A stretch of 51,819 nucleotides of DNA, from NCBI GenBank assembly GCA_964355015.1, contig CAYHCE010000021.1:1-51819 (forward strand). The letters run 5' to 3'. This document shows positions 34,795 to 43,034 of the stretch, piece after piece. The stretch comes from CAYHCE01 sp964355015. Lineage in GTDB: Bacteria; Cyanobacteriota; Cyanobacteriia; PCC-6307; Cyanobiaceae. Each line of letters opens with the position of its first letter. Position 1 is the first letter of the stretch. The position numbers were made by a program, and so were the translations under genes. The notes beneath the pieces are model-generated. The model made no database searches and had not been told where the DNA came from. It saw only the letters and a list, made by a program, of their open reading frames with translations.

Positions 34795-35376
34795 TCAGGT
34801 GCGGTTGCCGGCGCGGAGATACCCCAGGGCGGAGCTGAGAGCCAGAACGAGCGAAGGCCAGAACAGCCACCAGCCGGTGGCATGCAGCAACGGCGGGATC
34901 GCGCCGCCGCCCAGGCCCATGACCCAGCCCATGGGCCACAGCAGCAGCAGCAAGGAAACGAACTGCAGCAGCGTCTTGGCCTTGCCCGAGAGCGAGGCGG
35001 GGCCGCCACTGCTTTGCCCGGCCCGCCAGCCGGAGATCAGCAGCTCCCGGGCCAGCAGCAACCACACCGCCCAGAGCGGCAAGGCGCCGCTGGACCCCAG
35101 CCACAGCAGCGGGGCGCTGATCAGGATCTTGTCGGTGAGGGGGTCGAGCCGTGCGCCCCAGACCGAGCCGCCGCCGGCTCGTCGCGCCAGGGCGCCATCG
35201 GCCCAGTCGCTGGCGCCGCCCAGCATCAGCAGGATCCAGGCCAGGCCCTCCTGGCCGGCCATCAGCGCCAGCAGCAGCGGCAAGCCGATCAACGCCCGGG
35301 CCACGGTGAGCCCATCGGCCAGCAGCCGTGCCCGCACGGCGTTGGCGAGCTCCAGGTCCGGGGGTAGGGGCGTCAC
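34795..35376 (-). CDS. pgsA: CDP-alcohol phosphatidyltransferase (phosphatidylglycerophosphate synthase-like)
   Basis: A 193-residue membrane enzyme with the complete CDP-alcohol phosphotransferase motif DGxxARx8GxxxDxxxD (D60, G61, A64, R65, G74, D78, D82), plus D57. About five hydrophobic segments follow. PgsA condenses CDP-diacylglycerol with glycerol 3-phosphate; phosphatidylglycerol is essential to thylakoids. The start is GTG. It converges with the epimerase gene and is divergent from the CBS protein. A different alcohol acceptor cannot be excluded, but the short size and motif spacing favour PgsA. Confidence 0.88.
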   Translation of the reverse strand: MTPLPPDLELANAVRARLLADGLTVARALIGLPLLLALMAGQEGLAWILLMLGGASDWADGALARRAGGGSVWGARLDPLTDKILISAPLLWLGSSGALPLWAVWLLLARELLISGWRAGQSSGGPASLSGKAKTLLQFVSLLLLLWPMGWVMGLGGGAIPPLLHATGWWLFWPSLVLALSSALGYLRAGNRT

Positions 35377-35505
35377 GGCGAGCGCGGTTCCGATCGGCCG
35401 CAGTCTGCCCGGGGCCTTGCTGCGCCGTCGCCGCAGCGCCCGCCCCGCTTTTCCTCAGCCCCCGCGCTGGCCTAGAAACCATGGAGAACCGATGCGCAGC
35501 CCCCG

Positions 35506-35982
35506 ATGACCCTCGACTCCCAACGGGCCCTGCGGGTGGCCGAGGCGATGTCCAGCCCCGTGCTGAGCGTGACCACCGCCACGCCCCTGCAGGAGGCGGT
35601 GAAGTTGATGAGCGAGCATCACATCAGCGGGCTGCCGGTCCTGGATGAAGTGGGTGCCCTGGTGGGCGAACTCACCGAGCAGGACCTGATGGTGCGCGAG
35701 AGCGGCTTCGACGCGGGCCCCTACGTGATGCTGCTCGATGCGGTGATCTATCTGCGCAATCCCCTCGACTGGGACAAGCAGGTGCACCAGGTGCTGGGCA
35801 GCACGGTGGGAGAGGTGATGAGCAGGCACCCCCACAGCTGCGGCTCCGGGCTCTCCCTGCCCGAGGCCGCCCGGCTGCTGCACGACCGTTCCACCCAGCG
35901 GCTGTTCGTCCTCGATGGCGACAAGGTGGTGGGCGTACTGACCCGGGGGGATGTGGTGCGGGCGCTGGCGGCGGCCGGCTGA
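35506..35982 (+). CDS. CBS-domain pair protein
   Basis: 158 residues made of two CBS domains. The first (VAEAMSSPVLSVTTATPLQE to VGELTEQDLMV) and the second (VGEVMSRHPHSCGSGLSLPE to VVGVLTRGDVVRALAAAG) are separated by a linker with DWDKQVHQVLGSTV. Such stand-alone pairs bind adenine nucleotides and regulate partner enzymes; in plants the CBSX proteins control thioredoxin. ATG start, divergent from pgsA with a 129-base spacer that must hold both promoters. Confidence 0.92.
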   Translation: MTLDSQRALRVAEAMSSPVLSVTTATPLQEAVKLMSEHHISGLPVLDEVGALVGELTEQDLMVRESGFDAGPYVMLLDAVIYLRNPLDWDKQVHQVLGSTVGEVMSRHPHSCGSGLSLPEAARLLHDRSTQRLFVLDGDKVVGVLTRGDVVRALAAAG

Positions 35983-36006
35983 CCCCGCGCCGCCGGACGT
36001 TCTCTC

Positions 36007-37440
36007 TCAGGGCGAAACCGGTGGTGGTGGCAACAGCGGCGGTGGCGGAGCGCCCCCGTCCGGCGGGGGTGGCGGCGTGGCGGGGCGAACCGAGGTCTCC
36101 TCCGACGGAACCTGCTGGCCGTCGGCGGTGCCTTCGGCCGGCAGGGTCTGCCCTTCCGGCAGCACCAGGGGGGGAGGCAGATCCACCGGCAGGTCAGGCG
36201 GATCCTGGCTCGAGTCCGCCTCCGGTTCCTGGGGCGGCTGTTCCTGCCGCTGCCGCAGGGCCATCGGGTCGGCGGTGATCGGCGGTTCCCGCAGCGGGGC
36301 GCGCAGATCCTGTCGTTTCGGGCTGCGGGGACCGCTGGGAGCCCAGATCAACCGAGCGATCGGCTCCACCCCCTGTTCCATCAGCCGGTTGAAGCCGGCC
36401 ATCGCCCGATCGAGCAGCTGGCTTCCCAACTTCGGACCGCAGCCCAGCAGGCTGGCGCAGTTTCCTCCGCTCACCGGGGGCGCAAGGGCTGTGAGCAGGG
36501 AGCCACGCAGGGGATAGGGCCTCTCGCTCAGCCGCAGCATGTAGGGGACGTGCACGAAGCTCGTGGCCCCGCCGCTGATCCAGTTGGCGTCCTCCTGACT
36601 GAAGCCCTTGCGCCCGGGCAGGATGAAGCGGCTCTTGGAGGCGTGATCGGGCAGGTAGGCGGCCAGCAGCTGGCGCTGCCGCGCCAGGGCCTTCGTCTGC
36701 TCAAGGGTGAGCCCGTCGCGGCTCATCAGCACCTCCACCCGTCCGTCAGCCCGCAGACCCATCACCACGCGGATGCGGGGCAGGTGGTAGCGGATCTGTT
36801 GGCCCATGCTGATGCCGTAGGCACCCCTGTAGGCCGCGGGTGGCGCCTCCAGATCGTTGTAGAGGCTGTGCAGGCCGCCGATGAAGGTGTCGTACAGGCG
36901 GGCGCGTTCTGCTGTGAGCTCGCCGTAGCCGAAGTCGACCCGGCCGTCGGGGCGGATGCCGATGAAGGCTCTCTGCAGGGCGGCCGTGCGGTTGCGGCCC
37001 CGCCAGACCCGCTCCCCCAGCTTCAGATCGCCCAGGGGCACCGTGATCTCCCGGCCACCGGCGTCCACATGGCGCTCGTACATGGGGCCGGAGATGAAGG
37101 CCAGGGCGGAGCCATCGCCGAAGGCCTCCTGTTCCCGGTCCCAGCCCACCAGCAGATCGACCTGCACCCGGCGGGGATCGAAATCGAGGGCATAGGCCTC
37201 GGCGTCGGTGTGGGTGCGGAAGGGCTCCCCGGACGAGGTGTCGTAGGCGGTGCCGGAGCCGCCACCGAGGCCCCTGGGCAGCGGCGGGGCGATCGCCACC
37301 AGGCCGATCAGCCCCGCCAGCGGCAGACCGATCACCAGCCAGCGCTTGCGGATCAGGCCGCGGGAGCGCGGCGCTGACGCTGACGCTGGGGCAGGCGGCC
37401 GGGCCGGGCGTCGGCGGGTGGCGGTGGGGCGACGTGCCAA
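36007..37440 (-). CDS. membrane-anchored hypothetical protein with Pro-rich C-terminus
   Basis: Up to 477 residues: an Arg/Ala/Pro-rich cytoplasmic N-terminus, one membrane anchor (WLVIGLPLAGLIGLVAI), a soluble domain of about 300 residues, and a long Pro/Glu/Gln-rich tail. The soluble domain (RAFIGIRPDGRVDFGYGE, then GISMGQQIRYHLPRIRVVMG) has some resemblance to phosphodiester glycosidase (NAGPA-type) domains, but I cannot confirm it. The TTG at 37440 overlaps pdeM by 88 bases; a GTG at 37335 after the pdeM stop would remove part of the anchor. The start is therefore unresolved. Likely exported or periplasmic. Confidence 0.65.
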   Translation of the reverse strand: MARRPTATRRRPARPPAPASASAPRSRGLIRKRWLVIGLPLAGLIGLVAIAPPLPRGLGGGSGTAYDTSSGEPFRTHTDAEAYALDFDPRRVQVDLLVGWDREQEAFGDGSALAFISGPMYERHVDAGGREITVPLGDLKLGERVWRGRNRTAALQRAFIGIRPDGRVDFGYGELTAERARLYDTFIGGLHSLYNDLEAPPAAYRGAYGISMGQQIRYHLPRIRVVMGLRADGRVEVLMSRDGLTLEQTKALARQRQLLAAYLPDHASKSRFILPGRKGFSQEDANWISGGATSFVHVPYMLRLSERPYPLRGSLLTALAPPVSGGNCASLLGCGPKLGSQLLDRAMAGFNRLMEQGVEPIARLIWAPSGPRSPKRQDLRAPLREPPITADPMALRQRQEQPPQEPEADSSQDPPDLPVDLPPPLVLPEGQTLPAEGTADGQQVPSEETSVRPATPPPPPDGGAPPPPLLPPPPVSP

Positions 37441-38090
37441 GGAACGATGGACCCTTCGGCCACGAGCCAGCGATCGGTACGCTCGTCGCAGGGATGCCCT
37501 CCCGTCAAGCGCCCGAAGGCCGGCAGCACCATCCGGTCGGTGCGCGGATCGAAGCTGAAGCAGGGCAGGCGCAGCCGGTCGGTGCGGCTGCCGACCACCG
37601 CCACAGGGTGGAGGTGTCCGCAGAGCTGAAGCCGCCGGCCCGCCTCCGCCGGCAGCGGTTCCGGACCATGGCTCAGCCAGAGAGGCCCATAGCGGCCGCT
37701 GGGTCGCTGGGGCAGTCCCTCGATCCAGCTGCCCCGGTCATGGTTGCCGCCGATCAGTGCCAGTGGGCAACCGAGCTGCTGGGGCAGGGCGGCCAGTTGG
37801 CGGCGCAGCTCGGCGGTGAGGCCCAGCCGGCTGTGAATCAGATCCCCCAGCACCACCACCTGCCGCGGGCGCCAGCGCTGCGCCAGCTCCAGCAGGGCGT
37901 TGAGGGTGGCGCCGTCACCGTCGCTCGGCAGGGGGATGCCGTGGGCCTGGAAGCTCTCCGCCTTGCCCAGATGCAGGTCGGCCACCAGCAGCAGGCCCTG
38001 CTCCGGATCCCAGACGGCCCTGGCCGCCAGCAGATCCAGCCTGTGCCCCCGCCACAGGAAGGGGCTGCGATCGATGAGGCGATCCGGCAT
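37353..38090 (-). CDS. pdeM: ligase-associated DNA damage response endonuclease PdeM
   Basis: A 245-residue calcineurin-like metallophosphoesterase with a complete motif set: LLLVADLHLGKAESF (D38, H40), VVLGDLIHS (G82, D83), IGGNHDRGS (N116, H117) and LCGHLHPVAVVG (158-161). The KAESF and GHLHP context identifies the PdeM subgroup, which accompanies an ATP-dependent ligase, a DEXH helicase and an exonuclease in a DNA damage response module. Here it is about 5 kb from the helicase and the broken ligase, in a row with a GST gene 12 bases upstream. The basic C-terminal tail (RQRQRRA) is unusual and overlaps the next gene. Confidence 0.92.
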   Translation of the reverse strand: MPDRLIDRSPFLWRGHRLDLLAARAVWDPEQGLLLVADLHLGKAESFQAHGIPLPSDGDGATLNALLELAQRWRPRQVVVLGDLIHSRLGLTAELRRQLAALPQQLGCPLALIGGNHDRGSWIEGLPQRPSGRYGPLWLSHGPEPLPAEAGRRLQLCGHLHPVAVVGSRTDRLRLPCFSFDPRTDRMVLPAFGRLTGGHPCDERTDRWLVAEGSIVPWHVAPPPPADARPGRLPQRQRQRRAPAA

Positions 38091-38102
38091 GGCGAAACCT
38101 CC

Positions 38103-38687
38103 TCAACCCGTTGCCATGGCTGCCTGGTAGGCGGGCCGCTCCCGGGTGGCGGCGATGATCGCCTGCACGGCCGGGTAGGGGCTGAGGTCGAGCTGGGGGA
38201 AGAAGACCGGCAGGTAGGCCAGGTGCGCGTTCACGGCGCAGTCGGCCACACCCCACGCCTCCCCGAGCAGGGGACGCCCTCCGGCCAGAAGGGCGTCCAG
38301 TGCCTGCATCAGCCGCGGAAACTCCCGCTCCCGCGCCGCTTCCACGAACAGGGCGGTGGCGAGGGTGGCATTGGCGAACAGCACCCACTGCTCCGCCAGG
38401 GCCCGCTGCTCCTGGCTGTGGAACTCGTGGCCATACCGGTCGGCCAGGTAGAGCAGGATCGCTCCGCTCTCGAACAGGGCCAGAGGCGCGCCACCGGGCC
38501 CGGCGGCGCCGTCGTCCACCAGGGCCGGCACCTTGGCGAAGGGGTTGAGGCTGAGGAAAGGCTCGCGGCGATGCTCGCCGGCCTGCATGTCGAGCAGGCG
38601 CCACTCGTAGGGGATTTCCTTCTCGGCCAGGTACCAGCGGGGCATCGAGGCGCGGGAGCGGAGCCCGCCGTAGAGGGTGAGGGTCAT
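38103..38687 (-). CDS. glutathione S-transferase family protein
   Basis: 194 residues with an N-terminal thioredoxin-like domain (MTLTLYGGLRSRASMPRWYL, then NPFAKVPALVDDG and ALFESGAILLYLADRYG) and a helical C-terminal domain (GEAWGVADCAVNAHLAYLPV). The cis-proline motif KVPAL and the glutathione gamma-glutamyl site ESGAI are both present. The candidate catalytic residue is a serine near position 11-14. ATG start, divergent from the AAA+/polyferredoxin gene by only 33 bases and followed by pdeM. Substrate unknown. Confidence 0.9.
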   Translation of the reverse strand: MTLTLYGGLRSRASMPRWYLAEKEIPYEWRLLDMQAGEHRREPFLSLNPFAKVPALVDDGAAGPGGAPLALFESGAILLYLADRYGHEFHSQEQRALAEQWVLFANATLATALFVEAAREREFPRLMQALDALLAGGRPLLGEAWGVADCAVNAHLAYLPVFFPQLDLSPYPAVQAIIAATRERPAYQAAMATG

Positions 38688-38720
38688 GGGGAGAGGTCCG
38701 GATCCAGAAGGCGGCCCAGA

Positions 38721-40883
38721 ATGGAGCTTCGCGCGGACGGGGCGTCAGTGGCGCAGAACGAGGGGCCCGCGGTCGCCGGCCTGCCCGAGAAGTTTCGACG
38801 TCTGGCCCCCTTCGTGGTCGGCCGGGCCCGGCGCGGCATCGTTGGCGACAGTCGCTACGCCCGCTCCCTGCGCGAGGCCGTGCGGCAGGCCTCGCTCGAT
38901 CCGCAGGCCCGGCCGGTGCTGATCGCTGGCGAGCCCGGCCTCGAGAAGGACAACATCGTCGCCCTGATCCACTTCGGTTCGGCGGCGCGGCGCCAGCTGA
39001 TGCTGCGGCTCGACGGCGCCCTGCTGCGGGGTGACGGCTCGGATCTGTTCGGCAGCGCCAGCAGCGACGGGGACGGTTCGCTGCTCGAGACCCTCGCGAC
39101 CGGCGCCCTGCTGATCGACAAGCTGGACCGGGTCGATCCGGTCCTGTTGCCCGCCCTGCGGGAACTGGCCGCCAGCGGTCGCTGGCAGGCCCCCGGGGAG
39201 GGCGCCACGTCCCGTCATTTCCCCGGCCGGGTCTTCTTCACGACCGAGAAGGCCGTGCCTGGCTTCGATCGGCTCTGCTCCCTGATCCGCGTTCCCCCCC
39301 TGCGGGTCCGCCGCCAGGATCTGGGCGACTGGCTGCGCTACGACCTGCGCCTGCGCAGCCGGGCCCTGGGCTGGGCGACGGCGCCGGTGGTGGGGGCCGA
39401 GGTGATCCGCCGCCTGCAGACCCGGGACTTCCCCGGCAACGTGCGCGAGCTGGAGGATCTGGTCGAACGGGCCCTGCGCCAGCTGCCGATCCCCTCGCCT
39501 TCGGCGCTGCCTCTGGAGCTGCCGGAGGATGTCTTCTGGCTGACGACGCGGCAGCCCCGGCTGCGCTTCGATCTGTGGCGCTGGAAGCCGGGACTGCGGC
39601 AGTGGATGCGCTCGCCGCGGCTGTGGAACGGCCTGCTGTTCGGCCTGGTGAGCTGGGTGTTCGTGCTGGTGAACCTCTGGCTGTGGACGGGTCCCCAGGA
39701 CCGTGCCCACAACGGCGGCCTCAACCTGTTCTGGGCCTGGTGGTGGCCGCTGATCCTGCTCACCTATCCGCTGGTGGGCAGGCTCTGGTGCTCGTTCTGT
39801 CCCTTCATGGTCTGGGGGGAGATCAGCCAGAGGCTGGCGCGCCGCCTGGGCTGGGAGCCGGCCCGCTGGCCACGGGGCAACATCGACGCCTGGGCGGCCC
39901 CGTTCCTGGCGGCCGGCTTCGCCGCGATCCTGCTCTGGGAGGAACTGGCGGATCTGGAGAACACCGCCTGGCTGAGCAGCTCTCTGTTGCTGCTGATCAC
40001 GGCCGGCGCCGTGGTGGGGTCGCTGCTGTTCGAGAAGCGCTTCTGGTGCCGCTACCTCTGCCCGGTGGGGGGGATGAACGGTCTGTTCGCCAAGCTCTCG
40101 CTGCTTGAACTGCGGGCTCAGGTGGGCACCTGCAGCGGCAGTTGCAGCACCTATGCCTGCTTCAAGGGCGGTCCGGCCGACGGGGAGGGCCTGGCCAGCG
40201 CCGGCTGCCCGCTGGCCACCCATCCGGCCCACCTCACCGACAACCGCAACTGCGTGCTCTGTCTCACCTGCGCCCAGGCCTGTCCGCACCGTTCTGTGCA
40301 GCTCAGCCTGCGCCCCCCCGCTGCCGATCTGCAGCGGGACATGGCACCACCGGCCGGCGAGGCCGGTCTGATCCTGGTGCTGGCCGGCGGAGTCTGCCTC
40401 AAGTTCTGGGAGCGGCTGCTGGGCTTCCTGCCGCTGGCGCCGGCGAGCCTGCAGTCCGGGCCGCCGCTGCCGCGCCTGGCCTTCGCCTGCCTGGCGCTTG
40501 CCCTGCCCTCGGCCCTGTTCCTGGCGCTGCGGTGGCTGGCCCCGCGGCTGGCTCCCCACACCGCGGCCGTGGCCCGGCTGCGGCTGGCGCTCTATGGCCT
40601 GCTCCCCCTGCTGTGGGCCCTGCTGCTGGCCCGTCACCTGCCCGTCGGCATGGCCGAGGCGGGCCTGCTGCTGCCGGTCACGTTCCAGGCGCCGCTCCCC
40701 GCCTGGAGCGCCGATCCCCATGTGATCGCCTTCTGCCAGAGCCTGGTGCTGCTGGTGGGGGTGGGCGGGTCGCTGGTGCTGCTGCGGCGGTTGCTGCTGC
40801 CCAGTCGCCTGCTGATCTGGCTCGGTTCCCTGGCGGCCCTGCTGCTGGGAGTGGGGGGCCGCTGGCTGGTGGCCATCGGCTGA
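38721..40883 (+). CDS. degenerate NtrC-type AAA+ domain fused to membrane polyferredoxin
   Basis: 720 residues. Residues 34-260 are related to sigma-54 activator ATPases: a Walker A-like GEPGLEKDN (70-78), GALLIDKLDRVDP at Walker B and the family hallmark FPGNVRELEDLVERAL (237-252). The Walker A lacks the normal GK[ST], Walker B lacks DE, the GAFTGA loop is absent and no HTH follows. Residues 300 onward are a NapH/CcoG-like polyferredoxin with about ten membrane segments. Its cysteine motifs are LWCSFCPF (C357, C360), FWCRYLCPVGG (C443, C447), C471/C475/C480/C496 and a 4Fe-4S motif CVLCLTCAQACP (511-522). Probably a redox-linked membrane protein rather than a sigma-54 regulator, as cyanobacteria lack sigma-54. 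Start ATG at 38721. Confidence 0.9.
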   Translation: MELRADGASVAQNEGPAVAGLPEKFRRLAPFVVGRARRGIVGDSRYARSLREAVRQASLDPQARPVLIAGEPGLEKDNIVALIHFGSAARRQLMLRLDGALLRGDGSDLFGSASSDGDGSLLETLATGALLIDKLDRVDPVLLPALRELAASGRWQAPGEGATSRHFPGRVFFTTEKAVPGFDRLCSLIRVPPLRVRRQDLGDWLRYDLRLRSRALGWATAPVVGAEVIRRLQTRDFPGNVRELEDLVERALRQLPIPSPSALPLELPEDVFWLTTRQPRLRFDLWRWKPGLRQWMRSPRLWNGLLFGLVSWVFVLVNLWLWTGPQDRAHNGGLNLFWAWWWPLILLTYPLVGRLWCSFCPFMVWGEISQRLARRLGWEPARWPRGNIDAWAAPFLAAGFAAILLWEELADLENTAWLSSSLLLLITAGAVVGSLLFEKRFWCRYLCPVGGMNGLFAKLSLLELRAQVGTCSGSCSTYACFKGGPADGEGLASAGCPLATHPAHLTDNRNCVLCLTCAQACPHRSVQLSLRPPAADLQRDMAPPAGEAGLILVLAGGVCLKFWERLLGFLPLAPASLQSGPPLPRLAFACLALALPSALFLALRWLAPRLAPHTAAVARLRLALYGLLPLLWALLLARHLPVGMAEAGLLLPVTFQAPLPAWSADPHVIAFCQSLVLLVGVGGSLVLLRRLLLPSRLLIWLGSLAALLLGVGGRWLVAIG

Positions 40884-40921
40884 AGGCGCCTCAAGCTCCC
40901 CTGGTGCGCACGGGAGGGGTG

Positions 40922-41227
40922 TCAGAAGGGGGCGCAGAAGCGGCGGATGTCCGAGCTGGCGTACAGGCTGCGGCGATCGCCGGGAGCGGCCACCGCGAAG
41001 TTGTGTTCCTTGGTGAGCAGGTTCTCGGCCCCGATCCGGTTGGCGATCAGCACCTGCTCCCGGCCGCGGCTGGTGGCCCACAGACGGCAGTCATGGCGCG
41101 GGTCCGAGGCCTGTGCCGCCTCTGGACACAAGGCCGGTCCCGCTGCCAGCAGCAGCAGCAGACCGCAGCGGGCCAGGGAGGCGGCCTCAGGTCGTCCCGC
41201 CGGATCGGCCGCTGGCCCGGTGTGCAT
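40922..41227 (-). CDS. small secreted hypothetical protein
   Basis: 101 residues, ATG at 41227. A hydrophobic signal-like segment (CGLLLLLAAGPALCPEAAQAS) is followed by a mature part with two cysteines (HDCRLW and RRFCAPF) that could form a disulfide. The stretch REQVLIANRIGAENLLTKEH has no motif I know. It converges with the AAA+/polyferredoxin gene. The larger open frame upstream (to 41737) is discounted because it overlaps two plus-strand small genes. Confidence 0.6.
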   Translation of the reverse strand: MHTGPAADPAGRPEAASLARCGLLLLLAAGPALCPEAAQASDPRHDCRLWATSRGREQVLIANRIGAENLLTKEHNFAVAAPGDRRSLYASSDIRRFCAPF

Positions 41228-41341
41228 GGCAGGGGGTTGCAGGTGGGGCTGAGCAAGGGCTGTGCCCCAGTGTCCAGCCGGAGGTGTTCCAACGGCTACC
41301 TCCTGGGTGCCTGCATCGATCAGGATTCGAAGACATTGCTG

Positions 41342-41587
41342 ATGGGTACCGTGAGCCAACGACGGCAACAGCGCCAACTGCCCGCTGAGACCCGCCAGTG
41401 GATCGAGCGGCGTCTGCATCAGCTCGAGCAGGCCGAGTCCTACGAGGACGCCTACGCCCTGCGGATGGAGATGGCTGACTGGCTGCTCCAGGCAGCCGGC
41501 GATCTGCCCTTCGCCAATCTCACGGTGTCGCGCCTGCTGCGCGATCGGCCGCTGCAGGGGGATTCGCTGCCCTCCGGCCAGGGATAA
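41342..41587 (+). CDS. small charged hypothetical protein
   Basis: 81 residues from the ATG at 41342. It reads as two amphipathic helices (TRQWIERRLHQLEQAESYED, then AYALRMEMADWLLQAAG) with the rest Arg/Leu-rich. Soluble, no signal peptide. The pattern looks like a conserved picocyanobacterial small protein, and its composition is protein-like, but I cannot name a family. It is followed 24 bases later by a possible tiny membrane protein. Confidence 0.6.
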   Translation: MGTVSQRRQQRQLPAETRQWIERRLHQLEQAESYEDAYALRMEMADWLLQAAGDLPFANLTVSRLLRDRPLQGDSLPSGQG

Positions 41588-41611
41588 TCCTCTGGCGCCT
41601 GCACCCTTCCG

Positions 41612-41692
41612 ATGACCCTTGCTCTGCTGCTGGCCCTGGTGGGCTCCCTGGTGCTGATGAGCGTGATCGTGAAGAAACTCGGCAAGGCCTGA
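41612..41692 (+). CDS. possible 26-residue single-span membrane protein
   Basis: An ATG-initiated frame of 27 codons. Almost all of it is one hydrophobic segment (MTLALLLALVGSLVLMSVIV) followed by a basic end (KKLGKA), the profile of the tiny subunits of photosynthetic and NDH complexes. It does not match PsbM, PsbX, PsaM, PetG or PetN as I remember them. No strong ribosome binding site is seen. It sits in a 115-base gap between the 81-residue protein and the convergent glycosyltransferase. Confidence 0.4.
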   Translation: MTLALLLALVGSLVLMSVIVKKLGKA

Positions 41693-41702
41693 TCCACGGT
41701 GT

Positions 41703-42953
41703 TCAGGCCAGGGAGCGGCCGCGCCAGGTCCAGCCACGGCCGGTGCTGGTCTTCCAGATCGACACCGGCGCGATCGCAGCGATCAGCAGCCCTCCCAGCC
41801 AGGCCAGCCACCAGTGGCGCAGCGGCGTGCCGAAGCGCCAGCGGCTCCACAGCCGGATCGCCAGTTGCAACCCCACCCCCGCCAGCGCCGGGGCCAGCAA
41901 GGGGGGCCGGATCCACGGATCCCGCAGCGTCTGCACGGCCGCCAGCGGCAACAGCAGCCAGGGGACGCTGAACAGCAGCAGCACCACCGCTCCGCTGGCC
42001 AGGGTGAGCAGGGCGTTGCGCTGCAGTCCCAGGTACCAGTTCTTGGTCCAGCCCTCCCAGAGGGCTTCCAGATCGCGGTACATGCGCAGGCTGATCAGGT
42101 CGACGCCGAGCAGGTAGCGCAGCCGCCGCCCCTGCCGCTTGATCGCCCGGGCCAGGGCCAGGTCCTCCACCACCTCAGCCGCCACTGCCCGGTGCCCGCC
42201 GATCTTCTCGTAGGCGGAGCGGCGGAAGAGCATGAACGGCCCGGCGGCGAAGGCGGTGGGATCGGCGGGATCGTTGGCCCGGTCCATCGGGAAGCCGAGC
42301 CCCAGCAGAGTGGCCACGATCGGTTGCACCAGCCATTCAGCCAGGCAGCCGCACTCCAGCCGCGGCGCCAGAGTGAGCAGGTCGGCCCCGGTCCGGCGCG
42401 CCTCGGCCAGGCTGGCCGCCAGGGCGCCGGGGCCCACGGTCACGTCGGCGTCGAGGAACAGCAGCCAGGCATCGCCGCCCGCCTCGCCTGTGCCGGAAAC
42501 GGCGGCCGGCAGAAGGCGCACGGCTTCGCTGCAGGGCCAGTTCTTGCCGCACCAGCGCTCGGCCGCGGGCCGCGGACCGCAGAGCAGCAGTTCCAGGCGT
42601 CCGGCGGGAGCTCCTGCCCTGCTCCGGATGGTCTCCACCAGTTCCGCCGTGGCGTCGCTGGAGTCGTCGTCGGCCACGATCACCCGCCAGGTTGCTGCGG
42701 CCGGATCGCTGGCCAGCAGGGCCGCCAGGCAGCCGCCGATGTTGGCGGCTTCGTTGTAGGTGGGCACGATCACCGTCAGATCGGCGCACGGCAGGCAGCC
42801 TGTGGCGCTGGCCGCCTCGCTGCTGAGTGGCGTGGCGGTGAGCCGCGGGGCTCTGCCCATGGTCAGCTCTAGGCGCAGCAGCAGGATCAGCAGCCCCAGG
42901 GCCGCCAGCCAGCCGAGGCCCAGGGCGAGGGTGTGCCACGCAGGGAACGGCAT
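41703..42953 (-). CDS. GT2-family membrane glycosyltransferase
   Basis: A 416-residue inverting glycosyltransferase. One N-terminal membrane helix precedes the GT-A domain, which has LTVIVPTYNEAANIGGCL, VIVADDDSSDATAELV, the metal-binding LLFLDADVTVG, FAAGPFMLFRRSAYEKIGGH and EVVEDLALARAIKRQG. Three membrane segments follow, ending in TSTGRGWTWRGR. The layout resembles HpnB- and CruG-like enzymes that glycosylate hopanoids or carotenoids, so a lipid or carotenoid acceptor is plausible but not shown. ATG start; convergent with the small plus-strand genes. Confidence 0.88.
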   Translation of the reverse strand: MPFPAWHTLALGLGWLAALGLLILLLRLELTMGRAPRLTATPLSSEAASATGCLPCADLTVIVPTYNEAANIGGCLAALLASDPAAATWRVIVADDDSSDATAELVETIRSRAGAPAGRLELLLCGPRPAAERWCGKNWPCSEAVRLLPAAVSGTGEAGGDAWLLFLDADVTVGPGALAASLAEARRTGADLLTLAPRLECGCLAEWLVQPIVATLLGLGFPMDRANDPADPTAFAAGPFMLFRRSAYEKIGGHRAVAAEVVEDLALARAIKRQGRRLRYLLGVDLISLRMYRDLEALWEGWTKNWYLGLQRNALLTLASGAVVLLLFSVPWLLLPLAAVQTLRDPWIRPPLLAPALAGVGLQLAIRLWSRWRFGTPLRHWWLAWLGGLLIAAIAPVSIWKTSTGRGWTWRGRSLA

Positions 42954-43034
42954 GGCCGCGGCTCGGGAACCCCCACCCTGCTCCAGCGGCGAGGATTCAG
43001 AGGAGGGTCGGCCAGGGGGTGGGGTGGGCCAGCC

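Noticed and set aside
38721..40883. A functional sigma-54 activator
   Set aside because: GAFTGA loop, Walker B acids and HTH are missing, and cyanobacteria lack sigma-54.
40890..40922. Hairpin between the polyferredoxin gene and the small secreted protein gene as a terminator
   Set aside because: CCCCT/AGGGG arms are short and no T run follows on either strand.
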